From Amaurobius ferox (Eukaryota > Arthropoda > Arachnida > Araneae > Amaurobiidae), in contig OX578147.1 of NCBI GenBank assembly GCA_951213105.1, forward strand, positions 131,098,322 through 131,162,321: a stretch of DNA of 64,000 nucleotides. The letters are read 5' to 3'. The notes under the pieces are model-generated. The model made no database searches. It worked only from the letters and a program-made list of their open reading frames with translations, and was not told where the DNA came from. A program made the position numbers and the translations under genes. Positions 1 through 10,849 of the stretch are shown piece after piece. How positions within the stretch are numbered: the stretch's first letter is position 1; each line of letters opens with the position of its first letter.

Positions 1-383
1 ATGACATTTTTATAAAAATCGTCAAAAAATCAAAACCTTCAATAAAGTTACGTAAGTAATCATTTCTCATGTAAATATGTAGCATGAACCGTTCTCGAGA
101 TATTGCACATTTTTTAGATACATTTATCAAAAAATCCCATAAAACAAAAATTAAAATAACTATTGTAAAATGTGTCCCCTTTTCATATGTAATATTATGT
201 GATAAATGTGTTAGCATCTTTCTCGTGGATCTAGCCCATTGCATTCACGAGAAAATATACATCGGGTAATAGTTTATTTGAGCGGCAATAATCATTTACC
301 TACTATTAGAATAACCTATTTCTTGACCATAATACTTGGCGGAATTGTAGCGACAAATTTGATGGCCTTTTGTGTCTCCCTAA
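1..383 (-). repeat. Family B repeat, truncated fragment
   Basis: Reverse-orientation piece of the dispersed family seen in full at 51937-52876 and 47761-48663. Shared landmarks, read on the plus strand, are the block around 85-110 (ATGAACCGTTCTCGAGATAT), the 'CTCGTGGATCTAGC' block near 220-235 and the 'CTTGGCGGAATTGTAGCGAC' block near 335-355. The terminal hairpin and microsatellite would lie to the left of the window. It stops abruptly where the Tc1 relic begins. Non-coding. Confidence 0.75.
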
Positions 384-396
384 TTATCCACAAGTT

Positions 397-885
397 CTGA
401 AAACTCCATCTCAGTGACCGGATTTAAACCTAATAGAACACATTTGGTGAGAACTAGAGGTTAGCGTACGAAGACACGATATTAAAATGAAAAGCGAACT
501 AAAAACAGTAATGATCGAAGAATGGAGGAACATTGATGCAGAAGTTACAAACTAGTAAACTCTATATTCACAGAAGTTTAAAAGCTGTTGTGGATGCTAG
601 ATATCCTACTAGTTAACTAATTTACCGAAATATTACAATATTTACTGTATAGAGGTTTTTTAAATTGTACGAATACTTTTGTGAAGTAACTTTTTGGTTA
701 CTTTTTGATTACAAATTTTTAAAATAAAGTTTTACTATATTTTTGAAATATTTTATGTAGTTTTGTTAAGAACAACTTATGTATATTATTAAAAAATTCC
801 CATTCTGAAATATTAATTTTTATTAATGGATAGAACAGTATTTCATTGAAATTCGTAAGTGTACGAACACTTTTGGGAGCCACTG
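397..885 (+). pseudogene. Tc1-like transposase, C-terminal relic plus right inverted terminus
   Basis: Conceptual translation of about 397-616 gives the C-terminal end of a Tc1-family DDE transposase. The 'PSQ-stop-PDLN' block (normally SPDLNPIEH, which carries the last catalytic acidic region) is followed by IEHIW, a basic RRHDIKMKSELKT stretch and EEWRNI, then after frame changes by LVNSI and LKAVVDARYPTS before a stop at about 616. There are two in-frame stops and at least two frameshifts, so it is dead. Downstream, 857-885 ends in 'GGGAGCCACTGT' followed by TA, the usual right end of a Tc1 inverted terminal repeat at a TA target; a second 'TGTACGAA' occurs near 666. The N-terminal part and the left terminus are missing, cut at the junction with the family B fragment. 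Confidence 0.8.
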
Positions 886-887
886 TA

Positions 888-2115
888 TATATTATTTTAA
901 TTATTTTCTTTGGATTGGCAACGTTTTCTTTTTGAACCACGTGACCAGGTTTTATTGATAGAAATATCCCCGCCTTGTCTACAGGGCCGGATTTATCTCG
1001 GTTGTACTGCTGAAGTATGATCTTTCTTGCCTTTAAAACTGGTTAGACCCCGTCGTGGGGGGGGGTCTAACCTAAGATTAGTCTGAGGTTAGTTATACCG
1101 AGGTTAGTCCCCCCCCCCCCCCCCGGGGAGTAGTATGGTATCAATTGGAGGATTTTTTCAAGCCCAGTAGAGTGAAGGGTAACACGCTATAATTGTAATA
1201 ATTAGGACCCATAATACCGATTTTTCAAAAAATTTCCTGCACAATTAAAAAAAAAAAAGTACTAAAAATGGATTCTGGTATGAGAAAGTCGAGCTGAGTC
1301 AGACTCCAGCTAATTTCAACTGCCTTAGTCTGTTTTGTAACGAAGCATATTTATATTTCAGACAGATTTGCTACTCCAAAAATACTTTTAGCTATTTTAC
1401 GTTGCCCTCCCCCTCAAAAAACGTTTTCAAAGGTCATTAGGTACGTTTCTTATGAGAAAATGACAATTTTACAAATAGCATAATGTAAGCCATCTATCCA
1501 TTTTCTAATATCTGATGAAAAAAAAAAATCGGTAAAATATGGATTGACATCGAAACTACTGAAGCAGAAAATAATACGAAATATTCCACACGACTGCTAT
1601 CTCGAAAACCTGTTTTTATAAAATGCAGCTGAGGATAAGATAAGATTTGAAAAGATCTAGTTACTGCTTTCGATACAGTTTCGATTCTGAAATGGAAACT
1701 CGATTGAGCCATTTGTTTGTAGATTCCATTTACTTATGATTGTCAATCGATAGTTTTACATTCTTAACATATTTTGCAGCGTATAATATTTTTGCTGCCG
1801 TACATAGTATTGAAAAGTATGTGCATTTCTTCAATTTATATGGAAACGTAAGGAATAAATTATTGTTTTGTGTTTACTTCGGTTATTTTATGATACGTTG
1901 AACTATTTATTCTTTACCAGAATGTTTAAAACCTATTCTCATATCACATTCAATTAATTAATAACCATTTCTTAGAAATGACGTTTAAATTAAGTTCAAA
2001 CAGCAGATTTTCTAACAAGATTTCAAACAATATTAAGATAATAAAATAAATAAGAAGGAGAAAAATAATTCTCAGCAAAATGTTCAATGATCAAAAGAGT
2101 CGTTTCCATCATTAG
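888..2115. repeat. Tandem segmental duplication, unit 1
   Basis: This unit matches 2178-3865 in the same orientation along almost its whole length. Shared blocks are the 'GGATTGGCAACGTT' start, 'CAGGGCCGGATTTATCT', 'TATGGTATCAATTG', 'AAGCCATCTATCCATTTT' and the 'AAAATAAATAAG' end. A roughly 430-bp stretch present in unit 2 (2350-2810, the hairpin end of family D) is missing here and replaced by a short segment with long G and C runs (1057-1125). Short reading frames inside are shared with unit 2 but show no recognisable protein. Confidence 0.75.
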
Positions 2116-2177
2116 TAATTTAGAATTTTGAAGGATATAGTACAATCTTCTGCTAGTTTTTCACCACCCTAAATCAT

Positions 2178-3865
2178 ATCAGTTTTTTTTAATTATTTTC
2201 CTTGGATTAACAACGTTATCTTATTGGATCAAATGACCAAGTTTTACTGGCAGACATACTGCCACCTTGGTTACAGGGCCGGATTTATCTGGATTGTACT
2301 GTGGAAGTATAATATTTTTTGCCTTTAAAACTGGTTGCTGAATTTTTATTTTCTCATACTGATATAGTATTGAGAAAGTATTGTTTCCACGAAAATTTTC
2401 GAATTCGAGATTTTGATGCAAATATATGATATTTGGGACCTCCAGAACACGTTTAGATTATTTTTGAAGTGATATCCGTCTGTCTGTATGTCTGGCGTAG
2501 ATTTCTTGTCCACACGATAGCGGCCACAAATATGAATGGATTTTCACGAAACGTTATATCCGGCTTTGTTATCAAAACTCTAGAATTAGATAGAATTTTT
2601 TAAAATTCGAGTGAAAACTTCGAAATGTATTCGAAATTTTATATATTTTTAACATGGCAGCATAGGGCAGTATTAGACATAATTATACAGAAAAGGGATT
2701 ATTTATGGCTTAATCATAACGAGACTTAATAGTTTGAGTCATTGTTGTGAAAAATATGCGCTATACAATTTTTTTTTTGTTCGTGACGCTATTAGTCTTC
2801 CTCGTGGGGGGGGGGGGTAGAAGTTACCTCCCAGGGGGACAATGTCAAGTATGGTATCAATTGAAAGATTTTTTTAAGTCCTGTAAAGTGAAAGGTAACG
2901 CGCTATAATTGTAATCATTTGGACTCATAATACCGATTTTTCAATTTTTTTTCTTGTAAAATTAAAAAAAAGCAAACTAAAAATGGATTCTGGTATGAGA
3001 AAATTGAGTTGAGTCACACTACAGCTAATTTCAACGGTCTTGAGCTGTTTTGTAACGAAGTATATTTAAATTACAGATAGATTTGCTACTCTAAAATAGT
3101 TATTTTAAATGGTCCTTCCCCCCCCCCCCCCACAAAAAGTAGTTCCCTAAGGCCATAGGTATTTTTCTCATGAAAAAAAATTACAATTTTACAAACAACA
3201 TAAAGTAAGCCATCTATCCATTTTCCCAATATCTGACGCAACTGCTATTGAAACAGGGATAAAAAAAATCTGTAAAATATGGATTGACATCGAAACTATC
3301 GAAGCAGAAAAATATAAGAGATATTCCACACGACTGCTGGCTTGAAAACCTTTTTTTTTTTGTATAAAATGCAGCTGAGGATAAGATGAGATTTGAAAGG
3401 ATCTAGTTACTGCTTTCGATACAGTTTTGATTCTGAAATGGAAAATCGATTGAGCCATTTGTTTGAAGATTGCATTTATTTATTATGATTGTCTATCGGT
3501 AGGTTTACATTCTTAAGATATTTCGCAGCGTATGATATTTTAGCTACCGAACATGTTATTGAATAGCATATGCATTTCTGCAATTTATATAGGAACGGAA
3601 GAAGTAAATTATTGTTATGTGTTTACCCCGATCATTTTATGATATGTTGGAAGATTTCTTCTTTGCGAGAAATTTTATATGTTATTTTCATTTCACATTC
3701 CATTAATTAATCATTTTTTTAGAAATGACGTTTAAATTTAATTTAAAGAACAGCTTTTTTAACAAGAATATTATATTCAAACATTATTAAGCTAATAAAA
3801 TAAATAAGGAGAAGAATGATTCTCAGTAAAATGCCCAATGAGTCACTCTCAGCAAAAGAGTCGTT
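2178..3865. repeat. Tandem segmental duplication, unit 2, containing family D
   Basis: This is the longer of the two duplicated units. Positions 2178-2348 match 890-1045, and 2825-3865 match 1125-2115. Between them lies the hairpin end of family D. The two units are clearly diverged but alignable by eye, so the duplication is old. Confidence 0.75.
2349..3865 (-). repeat. Family D repeat (hairpin-ended, minus orientation)
   Basis: The left edge is an imperfect hairpin (2349-2378, arms TTTCTCA-TACT and TAGTAT-TGAGAAA). It is followed by 'TTCGAATTCGAGATTTT', a CTGTCTGTATGTCTGG microsatellite-like stretch near 2483-2500 and then a non-coding body. A second long copy lies at 57957-58640 and a fragment at 52877-53190. 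Hairpin, then TTCGAATTCGAG, then short tandem repeat matches the terminal layout of families A, B and C, so D is probably a distant member of the same group. Confidence 0.6.
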
Positions 3866-4789
3866 TGAATCCTTCTCAACAAAATGAATCATTCAATCAA
3901 TTAACAAGTCATTCTCTACAAAAGTTTAATATATTATGTTTAAAATATAAATTGTTCCATAAATTTAATTATTCCATTTTTTATTTCATTACTTTTTGGG
4001 TTACAACATAAAAATGTATTTATTATGAAAATTTATCTATTAAACATACATTTTTTGGTTACAACATTATTAAAGTATAATGATGTTATTTTGCCAGATG
4101 TTCATATGTTCTTTTAACATATAATACTCAAAGAATTAATTCACTTTTTACCAGGTAATTTATGCATGACACATAATAGTAATTTCTCGTCACGTGATTT
4201 TTCCAATTTACTGAGGATTTTCACATTTACTGAAGATAATTTGTCTTTCTGTCATCATTTATATATATTAAATATTGCACAAAATTTTATATTATCTCAT
4301 TGTACAATTAATTGGGTTTTCTTTTCATGATAGTCTGGCTTTATTTGTGTTTAATTGCATGCAATATAATTGGCACAGTGTGGTATATTTTTATCAAATT
4401 ACAATAGTCATACTCTTAACAGAAATCAGTTTTAATATTCACAAATAACGTATACTTAAATATCATTTCTGCAGTATTGAGTGCTATTATCACTTTACTA
4501 CTTTTTTTAAATCAATAAATAATTGGAATAGGTTTAAAGTATTTAAATCATGTCTTTTAAGTATTTGATCATTTAAGTTTCATGCAGTAATAATTTCTCT
4601 ACCTTCTGAATGAAATTTCGCTAGTATATATAAGATATAAGAATTGTAATTTATAACAATGGTAAATAGTTTATTACTATTGCATCAAAATGGATTTATA
4701 TATATTGATAATTTTAAGAAATAAACATCATACTTTGCAAAGTTAATAATCACTGACATTATAAAATAATATTTTTATGATAAGTAAAC

Positions 4790-4839
<50 letters not shown>

Positions 4840-5277
4840 ATAAGTAAATATAAATAGTTATAACTATATATATATATATATATATAAATATATATATATA
4901 TTATTTTAAGCGTGAAATCGATTTGATACAATATTAATGTCGATGATGATGTTTTCACCTTTAGCCATTTTCAAGATAAAAAATGTTTCTTTGGACTGAT
5001 TATAATGAGTCAAATAAATGTATAACCCACAAAATCGATTATGTGCAGATCAATTATGTATGTTACTTATGTGCAGATTACAAGTCATTGCAATCGTAAG
5101 ACAGGCAAAATTATAAATTGATACTATAATCAAAATATCCGCCAAAAGAAGGCGTTCCAAAAATAGGATCCGTTCTAGAATTTTACTGGAATCGCGTTTT
5201 TAGTGTAACTAAAAGTACAAAAAGTGTAATAAGAAGTTTTCTCTCAATGGCACTCTGCGCACTAAGTAAAATATAAG
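3866..5277. other. AT-rich stretch without a recognised gene
   Basis: Very AT-rich sequence with no open reading frame resembling a protein. It holds the two (TA)n tracts listed separately. Nothing else is supported. Confidence 0.6.
4791..4836. repeat. (TA)n microsatellite
   Basis: Uninterrupted TA dinucleotide run of 46 bases. A second, interrupted TA tract lies at 4865-4902. The short minus-strand reading frame across both is an artefact of the repeat. Confidence 0.95.
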
Positions 5278-5279
5278 TA

Positions 5280-7187
5280 AGGAAGACCGGAGCTGGTTGT
5301 AACACTTTTTACATCTTAATTTTTTTATGCTATGCAAATTGGGAATTAAGAAAAACAAATACACCACTAAATAGAGTATATCATTACCTCTTGACCAGTA
5401 ATAATACAAACATGATTTAAATAATAGTATTCCTATAAAAAAATATTCTGAAAGATTGGAAATGTTACAACTAACCCCTTTATTGGGGTAGGTTGTAACA
5501 CATTGGGGTAGGTTGTAACACATTGCGGGGTTGGTTGTAACAGTGAATAACTTCACAAAGGGCATAGTTTAAACCGCGGCTATGTTGTTTTCTGAAGTCT
5601 TAGAGATGGTTACTTTACTCGTCAGCTGAGTCACCAGAGTTACAGTTATGACAAATGTGGAAAAACATTTCCATTTGTGCATTTTTCGTGGCTCCATTTC
5701 TTATATTCAGTGCACTGGATCCATATCTCACCACTACGACTGTTGTTGTATTCTTCCAAACACACCAAGTAGTAAAACCGTCCTTCTAAATCTGAACAAC
5801 TATTGGAGATTGAGTCTGGTATCGATTTATTATCAGACTTCTGAAACTTGATTCTTTTTTAACATGACTCTTTCACGACTTTTTGTTTAGGCTTCAGGAG
5901 TGCCTTAAACTCGCCTTTCCTAGCGTCTGCTGTTTTCTTGGCTTCCATCAGTGTATTTTTACTGGCGTATCTGTTAGTGTTTCTGCATATCTTTTCTTTC
6001 TACCCTTTGTCACAACTTTTCTAGCACCAGCCTTGGGAAAAGTTTGGACAACCTTCGGCGAAAAAGGCCAATGTTGTTGCAGATGTTAGTTGCCGATCAT
6101 TTTGACCGGATGTTGATGGTTCTGGATCAATGCCATGTGATGCTGATTGTGAAAAATGCCGAGAAAGTGGTACCCAGCATGTTTTATATAACCTATGATA
6201 TTATTAAACTTTTGATAAAATAGAAATATTATATCATAGACACGGAGATAAAGAATAAATTTTCTTCCCCAAATTTTGATACGGGTTTTAGAAAAAATAT
6301 AAAAGTAAAATCATTTTAAAATTCACATTTTTCGAATTTGAACTCTACAACTATTGCCATTAAAATTTACAATTTAGGTTACAATTTATATACGAAAATT
6401 CTGGGAAGACAAATTAAAGAAAAGTATATTTGGGACATTTACTGAAAATACTAGTGTGTTTGTCAAATAGTTTTGAAGGTATTTCAATTTAAGAAACGTT
6501 ATCTTTGAAAAACTAAAGTCGAATACATGCATTCAAAGTTTTCAACTACTCCTATTCAAGCCTCAGAGGGATTTTGTTATCTTGGGGATCTAGGAGATAC
6601 AGAAGAAAAACAAAAACGTCATTTTTTTTTCTGAACAGCCTGAAATATTTTTTCATTTTATATATAATAAATATAATAAATAAATAAAAAAATATAATAA
6701 ATAAAATAAAAACCGAACAAACTATGATTTATTGACCCCCAAACGGTACCAGACCCGCTAATCTTATTGCAATATGGAGGGGGCAGGATGTAACATAGTT
6801 ACAACCTACCCAGTCGTTCTGTTACAACCTGCCTCATGTTGCGCTATGTTGGATTGAAATGTGCCACCGAAGTTAGGCGTGGCCGACATCCGTGGTAATA
6901 GGCGTGTTTGCAGAATTATAATGTATATTATAACGTGGTTACAACACAGTAACAATCCTTAATAACTGAAATACACTTACAACAACTTTTAAACAATCAT
7001 GATTTTTTACTTATCTCGCTTTTAAAACTGCACGTGTTGCGTTTGACAGAATCATATAAAAAATGTTGGTATATGGCAGCACCTACTGGGAATCATTCCA
7101 CTAAGTTTCGAGATTTTTACGTGATCTAGGAAGGAGTAATCGCAAATGTAACAACCAACCCGTGTTACAACCAGCCCTCGTCTCCCC
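5280..7187 (-). mobile_element. Pogo-like DNA transposon relic with TA target site
   Basis: The left end (5280-5306) and right end (7161-7187) are imperfect inverted repeats. Both carry 'GCTGGTTGTAACAC' or its complement, preceded by a GGAGAC/GAAGACC-type block, and both abut TA (5278-5279 and 7188-7189). The phrase GGTTGTAACA recurs in forward orientation near 5293, 5488, 5510 and 5530 and in reverse orientation near 6815, 6833, 7150 and 7163. On the minus strand, about 5640-5800 translates to a Cys/His-rich tail (WIQC, KKWSHEKC, TNGN) like the PHD-like C-terminal domain of pogo/Tigger transposases. The catalytic DDE core is not recognisable, and stops and frameshifts interrupt the rest. Class assignment rests on the tail and the TA target. 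Confidence 0.55.
5630..6100 (-). pseudogene. Transposase C-terminal region remnant (pogo/Tigger-like)
   Basis: Reading 6100 down to 5630, the conceptual product has a lysine-rich segment (KKTADARKGEFKALLKPKQK), stops and frame changes, then C-x-EEYNNSRSGEIWIQC, TEYKKW, SHEKC and TNGN. The spacing of WIQC, W and H/C matches the zinc-binding tail found after the DDE domain in pogo-like transposases; one cysteine of the first pair is lost. Broken and non-functional. The plus-strand reading frames over the same bases are shadows. Confidence 0.5.
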
Positions 7188-7299
7188 TACTTGCTGAGTA
7201 AACTTATGCAGTGCGATTTTGACTACGTATTGCACTAAGCGACTATAAATATATGCGAACTTTGTTCTTGATATATGTGACATTGAACCTAATTGTATC

Positions 7300-8800
7300 A
7301 GTCTCTTAGGTGTTGTCCACCGGAGTCGTGGATTTTCTTTTTTATTTTCTTTTCAGGTCTGTCTCCTCTAATACGAGGCCGTGGCCACCAGTGAAGTGGC
7401 ATTTCAGTCCTAACCCTGTTGTCGCGTTATTTTTCATAGGTGTCGTCCACCGGAGTTGTGGACTTTTTATTTTTCAGGTCTGTCTCCTCTACTACGTGGC
7501 CATTTTATAATACGAGGCCACCCGCATTTAAAACATTTTGCACCAAACAGGTGCCACGTGTTCAGGGACTCAGGTCCCACTTTTGTATTGCATATATCAG
7601 TTAACCCGTGATAATAATCTCCCTTGCCTTCCAGCCACTAATAGTTTCTTTTCTAGCCACTTTTAGCTTTTCCCAGCCCGCGCTCCCCTAGCCCTGCATC
7701 ACTACGGACGTTCGCCCGTTGCGGGTCTTGCCGCATCTCGCCGCAAGTATGTATGCTAACATCTTCCCTTTCAGGTAACCCAGCATCCCCCACTGTCCTC
7801 GGGAAGCCTAGCCCAGGAGGTTGTCGGTAGGTAAGTCAGCCGTCGGGCGCCTCTGGCACCTTCGGTCCTCGTCAACCCATCTTCTCCTTTCAGGTCCTGC
7901 GCAGGCTGTCTTCTCCCTTGGTAAGTGGCTCGCCCCGCTTGGTTTTTACTAAGCTTTTTTTCCCTGCTTCTCATTGAGTTCTCCCTTAGGTTTAATTAGT
8001 ATTAGTACTTTATATTTTTAGCTTAAGTTTTGCTTTTGTTTATTTTCCTTTTGGTTTAGTCTAGTATAGTACCATCAGTCCTAGTTGTAACTATATCCTT
8101 AAACTCTTAAGTCCTAGTCATGCACTTGCTCTTGCAAGGCACTCCTCCTGTGCTAATTCCTCCTCCCTGGTTTAACCAGATCTCTGGTGTTCTGTTCCCG
8201 GCCCTGGCTATTGCCACTCCTTTCCTCGCCTCCTCTCTCTTCTTCTCTCTAGTTTTAGTTAACCCGGCAGTACGGGTATAAGTCCGGGTTACGACAGCGC
8301 CTCTTTAAGTTGCATACTGCCTCTGCATAACTACCGAGGGGTAGAAAGTCGGAATCCACTGCTAAAAACAATTCCTCCTTGGTTAACCACTCCGGTTCTT
8401 TTCGGCCTCTTTGGGCGGTCACTGCATTGCAATCTTTTCGTTCGCGCACCGGTTTGGCGCCCCACTTTCTCCTTAGGGAGTAGGGGGCCTGGCCCGGGAC
8501 GCCCGCGCGGGGTAACCCCCCGCATGGGCGCCCAGGGCCCACTATCTTAGCTGCTCTCTAGGCGTGGTGTGTGTGGTCAAGGGTCCTTAAGATTTCTCCC
8601 TGACTTCGGCGTTAGTCTTGCCCTGGGTTCTCGGTCACTTTGGACCAGCGTGCCTCTTCTGGACCTCAGCTGGGTCGTCCATGGACGACTCTCAGCGGTG
8701 GGGGTAAAAACCTGAAGGCCGTAGTTGGCAGAACAGGTCCCCACTTAGCTGTCTGACAGTCTCTTACAGTTTCGGTCTTCTTTAAATTCATAAATGGGTA
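7300..8800. repeat. Unclassified GC- and pyrimidine-rich block
   Basis: Base composition changes sharply from the AT-rich surroundings. Near the start are two direct copies of a ~128-bp unit (about 7311 and 7439) containing 'GTCCACCGGAGT' and 'TTTTCAGGTCTGTCTCCTCT'. Splice-like strings recur: TTTCAGGT near 7355, 7476, 7771 and 7890, and GGTAAGT near 7830 and 7920. This looks like a UTR or regulatory portion of a retroelement or an exogenous repeat rather than local sequence. I cannot name the family. Confidence 0.4.
8255..8542 (-). CDS. Uncharacterised 95-residue reading frame, possible repeat-encoded fragment
   Basis: Open frame of 95 codons on the minus strand within the GC-rich block. The N-terminal half is Gly/Arg/Pro-rich. 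The C-terminal half reads like a real folded segment (EWLTKEELFLAVDSDFLPLG, SYAEAVCNLKRRC) and ends at a stop just before a palindromic 'GGCAGTACGGGTATAAGTCC' region. No known domain is recognised. It may be the end of a retroelement protein, a small host gene or chance; the start codon is unsupported. An overlapping frame at 8331-8525 is treated as a shadow. Confidence 0.25.
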   Translation of the reverse strand: MGPGRPCGGLPRAGVPGQAPYSLRRKWGAKPVRERKDCNAVTAQRGRKEPEWLTKEELFLAVDSDFLPLGSYAEAVCNLKRRCRNPDLYPYCRVN

Positions 8801-8997
8801 TGAATTATGAATTACATGGTCGGTCACCATAGAAGTCCAAAATATGGCACCACATAGAAAGTTTTCTTGCGGATAGTGCAGATATCTTCTGCTTGGTGCT
8901 AAAGAGCGTTAACGTGCGATGGACGGGTTCACCGATACTGTTCCTTGTACTGGTAGCGCGATTATAAAAATCGATGCCTTTTAATAGCGAATTGTAA

Positions 8998-9165
8998 ATA
9001 ACTTTACTGCCCCGACAAGAATCGAACCACAGAACATTGCACCGGCCACCTGACGTTCTATGGTTGAGCTACTGGGACAGGATTGCAAGCTTTTATCGTC
9101 GAAGTGAACTTTGCATTCTGCACCCTCTAATGTCAGACTGACTTGCAATTGTCGATCTGACTGAC
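8998..9165 (-). repeat. tRNA-derived repeat (SINE family 2), copy 1
   Basis: On the minus strand this reads as a tRNA-like unit. An A-box-like GTAGCTCAACCATAGAAC lies near 9080-9062 and a B-box GGTTCGATTC at 9028-9019. Similarity to the copy at 10677-10845 extends upstream of the tRNA-like part (CTAATGTCAG, TTGCATTCTGC and GATTGCAAGC blocks on the plus strand), which identifies a repeat and not an isolated tRNA gene. Confidence 0.6.
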
Positions 9166-9306
9166 CATCTTCTATTTTTATCTCAGGTTATCCTGCTGAT
9201 GCCATTCTTATCCTCCAGGTTAGGTGCCTACGCGGTCGTTATTCTCCCGACTTGAAATCTGCGCTCAATATCACAAAGTACACTGACACTGTGCTAGTCG
9301 TATTAA

Positions 9307-10608
9307 CCCTTCGTTAGGCGCGTGGACTACGATCGTTGACCAGGTTATTTTAAGTAACATAATTTCTAATAGATGGCGCCTTCAAGCGCTGCCTTCTCAG
9401 AGCAGCTTTTCGAAATATATTGTTTTACACAACTAGTATAGTTTCGTTTCTCAACGGATGCGTACGTGTGGTTTATTGCTATAAGAATTTGGTTGGTCTA
9501 CGTTTGTAGACCACGGGCCTGATTACGTTACGTTTTTATCAAGATTGAATTTTTGTTTCTTCACGTTTTATAATATATAATGTGAGATAATTGACGTTTT
9601 TGACATATGTGAGTGTTAAATTTTTTTTCTGATATCAAAGGAAATCATGTCGCAGCCAAAAAGACGCCGTATTGGAAAATCGAGAGATCCGGAAGATTGG
9701 ATGAGATAGCTTGAAGAATTGTCCTCTGAAGATGACATGGAAGAAAGTGGGGACGAATTAGAAGAGGATCCACCGCGACGAAAATAGGCGTAGATTTAGT
9801 AGATCAAATGTGCCAAAGCTATAATGTTGCAAGAATTCTAGACGATGGCCGATGGTAATTTTCTACGACTTATTGAATATCTCTGCAATAAACGCATTTT
9901 GTGTTTACAAGGTAAATAACTCTGAAAAAACAACTAAAAGGCGAAAATTTATTGAAGATGTTGCATGAGAATTAATACGGCCACAAATAGAATTTAGATC
10001 TACAGTGAAAGAATTACCTGTGGAACTTAGAAGACGTGCAAGTATTAGATCTTCCAAAAGTTCAGCAACCTATAGAAAAACCAAACCGGGGGAATTATGT
10101 CGGACGTTGTAGCATATGCCTAAGAAGTCTAAATAAATCTTCCAGACGAGATTGCTGCAAATGCCACCAGTTTGCATGTAAAGAACACATGGCTGACATC
10201 TGTGTATGGTGTTTGAATAACTGATATTCCAAAACCTTGTGCAATGGTCCAGAATACTCTATTTCGTTAAATATAAATTATATTTGTATTATCTGTTTAT
10301 ATAATTTTTGCACTCAAAAATTTAATTTTTGTTTACTTTTGTTGTTTTTATTTTAGTTTTGCCTTTGTATGTAAAATAATCATTAAAAAATAAGAATAAA
10401 TTTTCATTGTTCCTAACAACTGCTAGATACATAATTAAATTTTCTTAAATTCTATTATCACTGCTTAAAATACTTAAAAGAAAGGAATGCAACAGTTTTT
10501 ATTGAAGAATTTTATTTTTTGTCAATTTTAAACAGTAATAAATCTAGGTCTACGAATGTAGACCACGCGTCTAAACATGTTAGTAATTGCCACGCGCCTG
10601 ACGAAGGG
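9307..10608 (+). mobile_element. piggyBac-like transposon, internally deleted
   Basis: The ends are 19-bp inverted repeats, CCCTTCGTTAGGCGCGTGG on the left and CCCTTCGTCAGGCGCGTGG when the right end is read inward, with one mismatch. The left flank is the canonical TTAA (9303-9306); the right flank is TTGA (10609-10612), one change from TTAA. Subterminal palindromic GTCTAC...GTAGAC blocks lie near 9495 and 10551. The coding remnants follow plus-strand order. At about 1.3 kb it is roughly half the length of an autonomous piggyBac, with most of the catalytic domain deleted. It sits between two minus-strand tRNA-derived repeats. Confidence 0.88.
9647..10224 (+). pseudogene. piggyBac transposase remnant (N-terminus, end of DDE domain, Cys-rich tail)
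   Basis: The frame opens at 9647 with a basic start and an acidic region (SSEDDMEESGDELEE) interrupted by a stop. It then jumps by deletion to the conserved end of the DDE_Tnp_1_7 domain: GVDLVDQMCQSYNV, RW and, after a frameshift, FYDLLNISAINAFCVYK. The last part, in another frame (about 10036-10224), is an intact Cys-rich tail with C-x2-C, C-C-x-C, C-x3-H and C-x2-C, the zinc-binding RING/PHD-like tail typical of piggyBac transposases. At least two frameshifts and several stops break it, and the catalytic aspartates upstream are gone. Non-functional. Confidence 0.85.
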
Positions 10609-10676
10609 TTGAGGCCACTTTCAGACCTCCGACATCTTTGCACTAATCTACAGGGTTGATTTGTTCGGGCCCATTG

Positions 10677-10845
10677 TAAAGAACCTTGCGCTGTAACAGG
10701 GAATCGAACCCTGGATCTTCGAACTGGCCAACTGACGCTCTACCTTTGAGCTACTGGGACGAAATTGCAAGCTCTAATTGTCGAAATGGACTCTGCATTC
10801 TCCGCCTTCTAATGTCAGGTTGGCAGAAAACTGACAATATGACTG
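10677..10845 (-). repeat. tRNA-derived repeat (SINE family 2), copy 2
   Basis: The minus-strand tRNA-like unit is better preserved than copy 1. The D-arm is AGCTC-aaaggta-GAGC and the T-arm CAGGG-TTCGATT-CCCTG (B-box at 10710-10701). The anticodon and acceptor stems do not pair properly, so a working tRNA is unlikely. The shared flank with copy 1 (ATTGCAAGCT, TCTGCATTCT, TAATGTCAG) shows the repeat is longer than a tRNA. Confidence 0.65.
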
Positions 10846-10849
10846 CTAT

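Noticed and set aside
4743..4958. 71-residue minus-strand reading frame
   Set aside because: Most of it is Ile-Tyr repeats from the (TA)n tracts.
9005..9085. Functional tRNA genes on the minus strand here and at 10690-10770
   Set aside because: Acceptor and anticodon stems do not pair, and the two copies share flanking sequence; better explained as a tRNA-derived repeat.
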